A DNA stretch of 64,000 nt from positions 3,529,001 through 3,593,000 of the forward strand of contig NC_074711.1 in assembly GCF_947242115.1 (NCBI RefSeq). Reading direction: 5' to 3'. The position numbers and the translations under genes are program-made. Source of the DNA: Biomphalaria glabrata. Taxonomy: Eukaryota > Mollusca > Gastropoda > Planorbidae. Each line of letters starts with the position of its first letter. Position 1 is the stretch's first letter. The notes beneath the pieces are model-generated. The model saw only the letters and a list, made by a program, of their open reading frames with translations, did not search any database and had not been told where the DNA came from. Of this stretch, positions 35,127 through 45,044 are shown piece after piece.

Positions 35127-36683
35127 ATGAACAGCGAGGCAGCAGCAGCAGCAAGAATGCAGCCGTCTCAGACAGTGATCTTGGTGCCCAGGACAGAGAT
35201 GAGTATCCGGCGCTTCCATGGTGATGGTCCTGCCAGGGAAATTGAAGAGTTCCTTCAAAATGTTGAGAGAGCTTGGAAGTCTCAACACATGGTGCATCCA
35301 GAGGAAAAATGTGACTTCCTCTTTGCACATCTAGGTGAGGCAGTGAAGGCCGAACTTAGGTGTCACCCTCAGACGACAAGGGCATGTCCAGATGCCCTGG
35401 TACAAATTCTACGCTCCACTTATGGAGAAAGACGGAGCATCAACTGCCTCATTGGGGAGCTGTTCCGAATAAGCCAGCACCAGTATGAGTCTGTCCGGGC
35501 ATACTCACACCGTCTCCTTCAAGCATTTGAAGCACTCACAGACAGGCAGAGAGCTCTATCTGAAACTCCCTTCAGCAAGTCTATCCTGAGGGACCAGTTT
35601 GTAGAAAACCTCAGTGACAGGATCCTAAGGAGAGATCTGCGAGAGAGACTACTTGACAGGCCAGAAACTGAATTCCTGGCATTAAGAGACATGGCCATTA
35701 GGTGGGCACAGGATGAGGATGTCGCACCGCAAGTCAACGTCACATGCAGAGAGATAAAGATTGAAGGCCAGCTAGCTGCGCTCTCCAAGCAAGTGGAGGA
35801 GCTTGCAGCCCAGATTGTGCGCCTACAATTTTCAGGGCCACAGAACTATAGCTGTCCCCACTGCAACAACCATCAGCCTGATCACATTAGCAGCAATGTG
35901 AGACAGATATCCTCACAACCGGGTAGGCAACCAAATCGCACTCTTCACCATAAGAGGCCAACGACGAAGAACAGGAAATGCTACACTTGTGGCAAACCTG
36001 GCCATCTTGCAAGAAATTGCAGGCTGCAGAACAGGTTCCAAGGTCAGCGAAAGAAGCCAGGGAACCGGGCTCACCAGCAACACCCTTCTAGAAGCAACTG
36101 CTCGAATTGTGGAAGCCGGGACCATTTCACCCGAGCTTGCCCTGATGTCGCTGCAGCAGTGAATCACGTTCAGGTTGCCTCAGTTGAACAACCACAGGCA
36201 GTACAACTGCAACCTGCCCCCAAGCCAACAGAATTGTCGGTTGAGGTGCCACAGAATCCTAGGCGCTCCAACACTGTGCCTGATTCGTTGGTTCGCAGAA
36301 ACCAACCCGCAGTGGCAGAAATGATGTCGATTCATTCAGAAGTTGCCTCACCTGACACTTCCAGTAATCATGCAGAAGGAGGTAGGGAAACAAATCCTTT
36401 CCTACAGTTTCATCCGGTCCAACCAGAATCCACCTTGCTTTCCCATGAGGTTCCTGAGTTGCAGAAGAAAAGGAACGACCTTCTGAACATTGGGTGCAGA
36501 GTTCTTGTCGAACAGAGAGTCAGAGGCCAGGGAAGAATGTTCATGCAGTATGAGCCCTCGTGTTTTATAATTACTGCAGTACCCAAGTATGCTTCTGGCT
36601 GGTACATGGTAGAAGCAGAAGACGGCAGTACTTACCGATATGTACGAGAGGAGGAAATGAAGTTCGTTTCCTCACCATACTAG
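35127..36683 (+). CDS. Gag-like protein of the gag-only LTR element
   Basis: A 518-residue open frame. Residues about 28-210 look like a retrotransposon capsid (RRFHGDGPAREIEEFLQNVE, RDQFVENLSDRILRRDLRER). Two CCHC zinc knuckles follow: CYTCGKPGHLARNC and CSNCGSRDHFTRAC, the nucleocapsid part that binds RNA. A Pro/Ser-rich linker leads to a C-terminal block of about 70 residues (RVLVEQRVRGQGRMFMQYEP, GWYMVEAEDGSTYRYV). This block resembles the small beta-barrel tail found at the end of many gypsy integrases; that likeness is inference from pattern only. No other pol domain is present. Confidence 0.85.
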   Translation: MNSEAAAAARMQPSQTVILVPRTEMSIRRFHGDGPAREIEEFLQNVERAWKSQHMVHPEEKCDFLFAHLGEAVKAELRCHPQTTRACPDALVQILRSTYGERRSINCLIGELFRISQHQYESVRAYSHRLLQAFEALTDRQRALSETPFSKSILRDQFVENLSDRILRRDLRERLLDRPETEFLALRDMAIRWAQDEDVAPQVNVTCREIKIEGQLAALSKQVEELAAQIVRLQFSGPQNYSCPHCNNHQPDHISSNVRQISSQPGRQPNRTLHHKRPTTKNRKCYTCGKPGHLARNCRLQNRFQGQRKKPGNRAHQQHPSRSNCSNCGSRDHFTRACPDVAAAVNHVQVASVEQPQAVQLQPAPKPTELSVEVPQNPRRSNTVPDSLVRRNQPAVAEMMSIHSEVASPDTSSNHAEGGRETNPFLQFHPVQPESTLLSHEVPELQKKRNDLLNIGCRVLVEQRVRGQGRMFMQYEPSCFIITAVPKYASGWYMVEAEDGSTYRYVREEEMKFVSSPY

Positions 36684-37043
36684 CATAATTCTTCATTTGT
36701 CATTTTTATTTAATATGTTGGTTGCATTCCAATGTATCAAGATGTATTAGTTTGTAATAACTCTATGAGTATGTGCTATCTACATGTGTATTTAAAAGCT
36801 TTTTTTAAAGCTTAGTAGTTGCTGTACCTATTTGAGAATGTACAGAATCAAGAGTATTTTCTTGTGTTTTTAGCTGATGAAGTGTATTTTTTTGCTTTTG
36901 TCCTTGTAAAGCAATGTAATCTAAGTCATGTCATGGAGATGTATATTTTTGTGTGAAATAGATTTTAGTGTGTATGTAATGCATTTTAAGTAGTTTGTTA
37001 GTATTTTGTTTTGCGAGGACGCAAAAATTTAAGGCGGGATGAA

Positions 37044-38207
37044 TGTGAGCTTGCGCTCCCAGAGCTATATTTTTATATATTTTATTTTTATAGGCTAGTG
37101 CCAAACTTATTATTAGTACTTCCGCTTTTTGTGTATAAAAAGTGATGCCACGCTGTTTTAAAACAGTTCAGTGTACAGTTGACCAGTGGTCAGTACCATA
37201 TCTGTCTGTGCGACAGCTAAAGATCGTTGTGGTCTGTCATCTAATTATATTTTTATTCCTGTACCTGGGACGGCCTGTAAGTGTAGAAATATTTTATATT
37301 TTTTACTAGATCTATCCTATGTGTAAAGTAATTATTTTATTTTCTACTTGGACTATTTGTCATAGTAGTTGGCAACATGCTGTACGGAAGATGGCGGCGT
37401 CCATCAGTCCTAATAGAATATAGATCTAATATAGTTTTGCATTTATGTATTGCAGGCTATTATTACTGCTGTGTAACTGCTGTGTAACTGCTGTGTTGCT
37501 GCTTTTAACTGCTGCTTTGAGCTGCTGTTTATAACTACTGTTGTTAGATCTATTCTAATTCTAGGGAAGCTAGAATCTAGTGTTATTTTGTTTCTGTAGT
37601 GTGGCCTTATTAGTGGCTTAGTTATAGTCTGTTTCTTGCTTTAGCTAGTTAGTAATTAGTTTAGTCTAGTTAGTAAGGTACTAAGACTTAAAGTGTTCTG
37701 GTTTTAGTGTTAGTGTTATGAGTGAAATAGTAGGATATTGTAGATCTAGACTAGTTTATTGTAGTGTGTTTATTGTAGATCTAGGTCTAGTGTAGTAGTT
37801 TTAGTGATTTAGTTAGATAGTTGTTTTGATCAGTTTGTGTCAGATAGTTGGTTTGGTTAGTTTGGTAGTGTTTGTAGTGGTGTAGATTTAGAGGGTAGTT
37901 TATAGTGGTTAGTGTATATATTATATTTTATTATTATTTGATTCCATGTAAATAAAGTTTCTTTTTGTTTTATTTATCGTAAACTAAAGTTTGTTATTGC
38001 TTTCTTTTAGTTATCTTGTTTCCATTTAGTTTAGTTTAGTATGTCTGGTTACTTAGGTGACTCTAGCCCCTTGGTCGTAGACTGAGGTGTCACAGATGAG
38101 CCCACCCAGTAGCGCAAACATCTGCCTACTGTTGGTAAATTTTAATGTTGAGCAGCAGAGAATAGGTCATCTCTCTACCGCACTCGCGCCTGCCTGACCT
38201 GCTCACA
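37044..38207 (+). repeat. 3' LTR of the gag-only element
   Basis: Same length as the 5' copy and, as far as I could compare by eye, the same sequence throughout. Confidence 0.95.
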
Positions 38208-38211
38208 CAAG

Positions 38212-38640
38212 TTTGACAACCTTCGAGATGAACTCATCAGAGATCGATTGGTATGTGGCATACAGTCGGATCGAGTGAGAGAGAGACTTCTGAGAGATGT
38301 AGACTTAACTTTAGAGAAGGCAGCAAGCATAATTCGTGCTGACGAGCATACCCAGAACCAAATGATAGATATGAAAGGACTACATGTGGATGCTGCTAAT
38401 AAATTAAAGAAGACAGAAGATAGAAAGCCAGTCAAAACCTCACAGGAAAATATGACAAAGAATCATGTCACAAGTTTCATTAGAGATTGCAGATCTTGTG
38501 GTGGATCTCATGGAAAATACAATTGCCCAGCATTCGGACAGACCTGCCGAAAATGTAAAAAAAGAAATCATTTCGCTGTAAAATGTCGTTCGAAACACTT
38601 CAAGGCTGTTGATTCACTGGAAGATGAAAGTCAAGCAAGC
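38212..38640 (+). pseudogene. Gypsy gag remnant, 3' part
   Basis: Continues the capsid end (FDNLRDELIRDRLVCGI) and then zinc-knuckle-like Cys/His patterns (CRSCGGSHGKYNCPAFGQTC, CRKCKKRNHFAVKC). Fossil element. Confidence 0.85.
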
Positions 38641-41600
38641 CAAGTAAATGAGTTGTGGTTTGAGGCAATTGGTACTGACAACAATGTCAAAGTTTGGATG
38701 GTTGATGTCAATATTATGGGAAAAATAGTCAAAATGAAGATTGACACAGGAGCACAAGCTAATGTGATATCAGAGTCAACGTGGAACAATTTAGAAACTG
38801 ATACTCAGTTAAAGAATTCAAATACTACCCTACGAGCATTGGGGGATGAAGCATTAGAACTGAAAGGAGTTGCATCGGTCACATTTAAAGTCGGCGATGT
38901 AGAAGTTAAAGATGATCTGTACGTGATCAAGAAAAGTATAAATCCTATACTAGGTCTGAAGACATCTATTGCTTTAAAACTAATTGAGGCAAAGAGAAAT
39001 GTCGAAGTACACGATGTCAAGCAACAAAATGAAGTTCCACAAGTGTTGATGAAAAAATATAATCAAGTATTTGAAGGACTCGGTACATACAAAATGAAGT
39101 ATCACATTAAACTGACGTCAGATGCAAAACCAGTTATCCAATGTACGCGCAGAGTTGCACCATCACTCTATGAAGAATTAAAAAAAAAACTCACACAAAT
39201 GCAACAAGATGGAGTGATCTCAGAAGTTGATGAACCAACAGAATGGGTTCATAACTTGGTTATAGCAAAGAAGAAAGATAATTCTTTGAGGTTGTGTTTA
39301 GATCCCCAAGAACTTAACAAATATATAATGAGAGAACATTTCACTATACCAACATTTGATCAAATCAATAGTTCACTGGGAGCAGCAAAAGTGTTTAGTA
39401 TACTTGATCAAAAGGATGCATATTGGCAAGTTGAGTTGGATGAACCAAGCTCTTATTTATGTACATTCAATACTCCGTTTGGAAGATACAGATTCTCGAG
39501 AATGCCTTTTGGTATATCCTCAGCTAGTGAAGTATTACAGAAACGTGCTTATCAAGTATTCGGAGACATCCCAGGTGTACATGTCAGATGACATGCTGAT
39601 TGCAGCAAAAGATGAAAAAGAACATGATCAAATATTTGAAAATGTTCTGGAGAGAGCTAGAAAGAACAATGTAAAGTTCAACAAGAACAAGATACAATAT
39701 AAACTTTCTGGTGTTAATTATCTCGGAAGACAAATTGGAGCAGATGGTATTCGTCCAGATCCAGCTAAAATCAAAGCAATAATGGAGATGCCAGCACCAA
39801 CAGATCGAACAGGAATTCAAAGACTGCTAGGGATGTTGAACTTTCTGTCAAGTTTCATTCCAAAAATGTCAACAATTACCAGTCCATTGCGTGAATTGCT
39901 AAAGAAAGATGTATTGTGGCAGTGGAATGCAGAGCAAGAAAATGCTTTCCAACTAATAAAGAAAACACTTAGTGAAGCTCCAGTTCTGCAATTGTTTAAC
40001 CCTGAAAAACCAGTTACTATTCAGTGTGACGCTTCTTCTAAAGGGTTGGGAGCATGTTTAATGCAAGAAGACAAACCAGTTGCGTATACGTCAAGATCAT
40101 TGACAGAAACATAGTGCAGATATGCACAAATAGAAAAGGAAATGTTAGCTATAGTGTTTGCAGCTGAACATTTTCACCATTATATTTTTGGAAGAACTGT
40201 GACTGTACAATCAGATCACAAACCTTTGCAAACTATTGTGACTAAGCCTTTACATAAGATTTCACCAAGACTTCAGTTGATGATGTTAAGACTGTTGAGA
40301 TATCAATTAAAAGTAACTTACACTCCAGGTTCAAAAGTTCAAATAGCTGATACGTTATCGCGTGCGTACATCAATGGTCAAGAACAATCAAATTCAAATG
40401 ATGACATGGTTATGAGAATTCATAGTGCAACAGCACAGTTTCCGAGAAGTGATCAGAAGATTATTGAAATTAGAAGGAAAACTGAATCTGATGCTAAATT
40501 AAAACTTGTAATTAATTATGTCAGAGAAGGTTGGCCAAAGATAAAAACTCAAGTTCATGAAACAGTGAAAGTGTATTGGTCATTTAAAGACAGTATTCAT
40601 GAAGAGAATGGAATATTGTTTTATGAGAACAGAATTATAATTCCTTCAAGTATGAGAAATGAAATTCTCGACAAGTTGCACATAGGTTATTTTGGTCTTG
40701 AGAAAATCAGATCGAAGGCAAAACAGAGTGTGTTTTGGCCAGGATTGTCCAAAGATATTTTTTCGACAATAATGAAATGCGCAACATGTGCAACGTTCAA
40801 AAGAAATAATGTGAAGGAAAAATTGCTACCTCATGCTGTACCAGACAGACCATGGAAAAAGGTTGCGACAGATTTGTTTGAATGGCGAAACAATGACTAT
40901 TTGCTAGTTGTGGACTATTTCTCCAAATATCCTGAAATAAAACGACTGGAGAACAAAACAGCAGAATGTGTTATCAGGGCAATGAAAGGTATTTTTGCTA
41001 GACATGGCATATCAGAAGAAATAGTGAGCGACAATATGCCATTCAATAGCTATCAATATAGAGAATTTGCTTCTGAATGGGGTTTCAAGATAACAACATC
41101 AAGTCCCAGATACCCTCAATCAAATGGACAAAGTGAGGTGTATGTTGGTATCGTAAAGCAGATATTCAACAAAGCATACAAAAGTGGGAAAGATCCATAT
41201 CTCGCTATGCTCGAGTATAGAAATACTCCGATAAGCGGACTGCTTTATTCGCCATCACAACTGCTGATGAGTAGAAGACTCAGGGACATCATTCCAACTG
41301 ATCCCAAACTATTGAAACCATTGGTAGCTGAAAATGCAGAGACATTACTCAACGAACGACAGAGGAAAAGCAAAGTGAGGTACGATGCAAAAGCAAGGTT
41401 ACCTAAAGACTACTCTGTCGGGGAGAAGGTGAGAGTTCGTCTAGGACAAACATGGCAGAAAGCAGTCGTCATTAAGAAACATCCATCACCCAGATCTTAC
41501 ATCATAAAGACAAATGATGGGAAAACATACAGACGAAATCAACGGTTTTTAAACAAGAGCTACGAAGAAGACATCTCTGGGTACTATGACACCGACGAAG

Positions 41601-41731
41601 ACAATGAACAGCAAACGGTTAGAACAAAAGAAACAGACAATAATAAACCAACATCTAGAGAACTTGCTGTGCCGGTCAAGACAACCAGAAGTGGTCGAGT
41701 TGTCAAAATTCCTTGTAAATATAAATATTAA
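38641..41731 (+). pseudogene. Gypsy pol remnant (protease, RT, RNase H, integrase)
   Basis: Domains appear in the Ty3/gypsy order: aspartic protease with KIDTGAQANVI; reverse transcriptase with RLCLDPQELNKYI, FSILDQKDAYWQVELDE and FGRYRFSRMPFG; RNase H with VTIQCDASSKGLGACLMQED and TVQSDHKPLQTIV; integrase with an HHCC-type start (LHIGYFG...CATCATF), a core ending SPRYPQSNGQSEV, and a basic GPY/F-like tail. Integrase after RNase H marks Ty3/gypsy rather than Ty1/copia. The region is split among several frames and is treated as a fossil. Confidence 0.9.
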
Positions 41732-41775
41732 GAACTTTAAAAGGAAGGATGTGATGATAGCTTCAAAAGGAAGGA

Positions 41776-41943
41776 TGTGTTAATATTAGAAGATATTACG
41801 TCATTGTTTGTTGTTTATGTTTTATGCGAAAGCAAAGAATCGGACGGAAATAAAAGTTAGTTATATATGTCTACCTTGATAAAGACAGTCTCGTTATTAT
41901 CATTATTAATTAGTAACGTCTACAGTAATTTACACACAGAACA
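41776..41943 (+). repeat. 3' LTR of the gypsy fossil
   Basis: Matches 33031-33217 over nearly all its length; slightly shorter. Preceded by two copies of AAAAGGAAGGATGTG, the second being the likely polypurine tract. Confidence 0.85.
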
Positions 41944-42165
41944 ATAATAAAGTGCACATGGACAGACATGAACTTCAGATTAGCCTAATCTAGTTTATTA
42001 CAATAATAGCTTATCTTTATTAACTATATCTCGGTGGAAGCACTACATGTTAAGTTGCTTCCTAGCAGAAGTTAATTGATTTGAAGTTGTAAAAAAAAAA
42101 CTGGCTAAAATTTGGCTACTCAGAATTCAGATGGTTGAACCTACATAGTTAATTAAGTAAAGTTT

Positions 42166-42440
42166 CCCCTTTCTGACCTTGTGATCTATGGGGCACATGA
42201 TGTTAAGGTCATATGTTTCTTTGGCCAACGGTTAACGAGCAGGGTGTTATGTGGCCAGCATAACGAACAAGCGCCTTTACTTTCCCCAACTAAAGTCAGG
42301 TATCATATTAGAGTTGAGTAGACTCATGGGCAACCTAAAAATCCTGAAATTCAAAATCTCAGTCTTCACCGGGATTTGAACTGAGGACCTCAGGTTCGGA
42401 AGCCAAGCGCTTAAACATTCGACAACCGCGCCCCCGCACC
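42166..42440 (-). mobile_element. SINE family B, full length
   Basis: On the - strand it runs from a tRNA-like head (TTTAAGCGCTTGGCTTCCGA, box B GTTCAAATCCCGG) through GATACCTGACTTTAGTTGGG and AAAGTAAAGGCGC to CAAGGTCAGAAAGGGGAAAC. It lies in the right part of the hAT-type element. Confidence 0.85.
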
Positions 42441-43182
42441 TACATGGTCGGCCATTACTGATAAGCCTGGCTAGTCTGATACAACTTTATTTCAATCACC
42501 AGTGAAAGCACTACTTGTTCAGTTGCCACTTAGATTTTACTTGTTCAGTTGCCACTTTAGCATCTTTTAATTTATCTAATGGTGAAAAAAAAAGTGGCTA
42601 GAATTTGGCTACTGAGAATCCAGGAGGGTGCATGCAAGTGCACCCTCTACCCCCTGCGGGCGCCCATGATTATCTATAGGGGAGAGTGGGAAGAAATGGA
42701 CCACCATTTTTACCTTTTTACTAAAAGTTATATAAAAACAAACTCAGATACCCGGTATGTTTTTATAGTTCTGAATAAAGCAGTCATTTATTTCAGAATA
42801 TAGTCTATAAAAAAAAATTGTCATACATTAGAAAAAAATAATAATTAAAAATACCACCCTAATATGGGAAGAAATGGACCACCTGTGGGGAGAAATGGAC
42901 CACTTGCAGACGACACAAAAAGCTTAAAGAAATTAATAATTTTTTTATCATTTTTCAAAAATACATCAAATGAGATATATCTTTCTGTACCTTTGCAGTT
43001 TACTGGTGGTGGCAAAATTGTTTTAATTTGTCCTATTCAGACTGTCCCAACGTCTTCTGTCAACCATTTTCCCACTCTTTCGCAAATAAGAAACTTCTAT
43101 ATCACCATCCTCATCTTTCATAACCTTACCAACTAAATATTTTGTTTTCTTTCCCACCTCAAAACTCACACAAGACATTGGA

Positions 43183-43310
43183 TGGCTACCTGGTCATGCG
43201 GTTTGCGCGCTGAGCTGTCATTCTGACATCAGGAGGTTTGGACTAGAAAGTAAATTATCTTCAACTCGTGAAGGAACATCTGAAACATGTCAAACATATT
43301 ATAAACAAAC
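43183..43310 (+). mobile_element. SINE family A
   Basis: GGATGGCTACCTGGTCATGC, GCGCGCTGAGCTGTC, AGGAGGTTTGGACTAGAAAG and TGAAGGAACATCTGAAACAT in order; it lacks most of the box B region. Confidence 0.8.
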
Positions 43311-43984
43311 ATTTTACAACATAGTCGTTAACTTTCACACTTTCGACACCATCCATTCTGACATCAATATTTTCATCACTAGATTTATCCTCCATCATTG
43401 GTGATGATGTTGCGATCATACATTTTCCACGTTTTTTCCCTAAGTTGGTTTGCTAGCGAGGAGCAGCTTTAGACTTTAGGATGGCCTGCAAATATCTCTG
43501 GTGAAGCAGTTATAGCATCCCTCATAACTGACTCTGGCACTTTGCCTTTGTCAGTTTTCCTTTTATAAACTTGAGGCATTATTATCTGGAAAAAGAAAGA
43601 AAAAATCTATTTGTCATTATATATAACTATGTTTTGACTTTTAAAAATCTAGATCTACTTAAAATATAACCAGCATTAATTAAATTAATAATTAACAGCT
43701 TTATAACAGTTACAGTAAAGATAGACCTATATCTATATAGATTTTAAATGCTATCTATAACTTACTATAAGCATATAATCATGCCTATAGACTATGATAG
43801 AAATTTACTGCCAATCATTGTGAATCATGAATCAAATGAATGATATTATAATTATGAATGGGAAGAAACGGACCTATTGTGATAATTGTCGCCCATTTCT
43901 CCCCACTGGCACCTGAATTAGGTAAAACACTTACACAGTATGAAATTTTTATTTATTGAACTTGTAAGGCAAAATATATATAGT

Positions 43985-44668
43985 TCGTCCTTCGTGGTTC
44001 GATGATGACCACTTTGTCATCCAGGAGGCTGAGGGCTTTGCACTGGGGTTTTATGCCTCCTCATGTGGCTAATGAGACCTATGTGAGCCCGCGGAATGTT
44101 CGGCCGCACACTGGGCAGGTTATTCCAGCTGGAGATAGTGTCGTTTGCCTTGTTTTTCTTCTCTGGCGTTTTTCTTCTGCCAGCGTTGTTCTTTTTTACT
44201 CAGCAACCTGTGCACCAATTTTCACAGCGCAACGCCATGATGCTCTGTCATGTGCCTCTGTCTCCCAGGTGCTTGGGTCTATGCTGAACGCCTTCATAGA
44301 AGCTTTGAGGGTGTCCCTGAAGCGCTTTCTTTGACCACCTTGCGAGCGCTTTCCTTCACTTAGTTGACCATACAAGAGTCGTTTAGGGATGCGGTGGTCT
44401 TCCATACTGTAGACGTGACCTGCCCATCGCAGCTGCGACTGCATCAGGATTGTGAGGATGCTTTGCAGACACGCTCTTCGAAGGACTTCAGTATCTGGTA
44501 TTTTGTCCTGCTATTTGACATTTAGTATTTTTCTCAGACATGTCATGTGGAAGTGGTTCAGTTTCTTTGCATGTTTACTGTACACTGTCCATGTTTCTGA
44601 GGCATAGAGCAATGTAGGGAGGATGACGGCTCTATAGACCCCTAACTTTGTGGGAACATGAAATGAAA
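43985..44668 (-). mobile_element. LINE ORF2 C-terminal fragment
   Basis: The - strand reads [20 protein letters not shown] and [13 protein letters not shown], then SQLRWAGHVYSMEDHRIPKR and a zinc-finger-like RAHIGLISHMRRH. This is the thumb/finger end of a LINE reverse transcriptase, a different copy from the one at 31112. Frame-broken and 5' truncated, with a TATATATA 3' end. Confidence 0.8.
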
Positions 44669-44782
44669 TATTGAAAGGAAGTGTTTTTTTTTTAAAATAT
44701 CTCATGTTATTGAAGTTGTTTTTTTTCCAAAATAATATGGTCCACTAGTTTTTAAGATAGCAGGGATGGTCCATTTCTCCCC

Positions 44783-45044
44783 AAATAGATAAATCATAAA
44801 GCAATAGTGAAATAGGATTTCCATTAGCACTTATAGTTTTTTTCAGATCTAGTAGAAATAGAATGAAATAGAATAACTCAATCTAAGAATTTGATAAACG
44901 TGACAGGAGGTCTGACAAGCAGCAAGATTGCACGAAGGTATTTAATATAAATATATAGGTCTGTGTTAGCACAATATTGCGTACATGCGAGTTAGCGTTA
45001 TTTACACAATTATTATAAAATACACTATTTAGACAATTTACAAC
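44783..45044 (+). promoter_or_regulatory. Upstream region of TIMM44
   Basis: Non-repetitive AT-rich DNA between the last transposon and the proposed TIMM44 start; it must hold the 5' UTR and probably part of the promoter. No specific site can be named. Confidence 0.35.

Larger units (their letters stand above)
33779..38207 (+). mobile_element. Gag-only (non-autonomous) LTR retrotransposon
   Basis: Two 1164-bp LTRs (33779-34942 and 37044-38207) begin TGTGAGC and end GCTCACA. They read as identical, and the element is flanked by the 4-bp duplication CAAG (33775-33778, 38208-38211). TTTTTGGTGTCAGAAGTGGG follows the 5' LTR as the primer-binding region; AAGGCGGGA precedes the 3' LTR. The 2.1-kb interior holds one open frame (gag-like) and no protease, reverse transcriptase, RNase H or integrase. 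It looks whole for its kind and recent. Mobility would need enzymes supplied by a partner element. It is inserted in the gag of the gypsy fossil, in the same orientation. Confidence 0.93.
33031..41943 (+). mobile_element. Ty3/gypsy LTR retrotransposon fossil
   Basis: Short LTRs at 33031-33217 and 41776-41943 start TGTG and end ACA, flanked by the 5-bp duplication ATAAT (33026-33030 and 41944-41948). A primer-binding-site-like TGGTGTCAGA follows the 5' LTR, and a purine tract (AAAAGGAAGGA) precedes the 3' LTR. Internal parts in order: gag, protease, reverse transcriptase, RNase H, integrase. The LTRs differ mainly by a short stretch and are otherwise nearly the same, so the copy is fairly young. 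It is broken: another LTR element splits gag, and about two smaller breaks lie in pol. It lies inside the hAT-type element. Confidence 0.92.
32296..42668. mobile_element. hAT-type terminal-inverted-repeat element, split by later insertions
   Basis: Both ends read CATGGGCGCCCGCAGG inward and are flanked by the exact 8-bp duplication ATTATCTA (32288-32295 and 42669-42676), the size typical of hAT. Subtracting the insertions at 32880-33003, 33031-41943 and 42166-42440 leaves about 1.1 kb without a transposase, so it was a non-autonomous copy. Its right part holds a partial internal duplication (about 42040-42135 against 42490-42615, sharing ATTTGGCTACT). Confidence 0.8.
42677..44782 (-). mobile_element. 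pogo/Tigger-like DNA transposon, internally deleted
   Basis: The left end reads GGGGAGAGTGGGAAGAAATG; the right end, inverted, reads GGGGAGAAATGGACCATCC. Similar motifs also lie inside near 42864, 42888 and 43857. The - strand start codon at 43579 opens PQVYKRKTDKGKVPESVMRD, a pogo/Jerky-type N-terminal DNA-binding region. After the SINE, SFEVGKKTKYLVGKVMKDED and VSYLRKSGKMVDRRRWDSL match the usual C-terminal tail of such transposases. The catalytic core is absent, so it is non-autonomous. A SINE (43183-43310) and a LINE (43985-44668) interrupt it. A TA precedes the left end; the right flank is not a clean TA. Confidence 0.65.

Noticed and set aside
35127-36683. Gag-like frame as a domesticated host gene (Arc- or PNMA-like)
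   Set aside because: It sits between two apparently identical LTRs with an exact target duplication, so it is a recent mobile element, not a tamed gene.
44002-44334. 110-residue + strand open frame
   Set aside because: Antisense shadow of a LINE fragment on the - strand.
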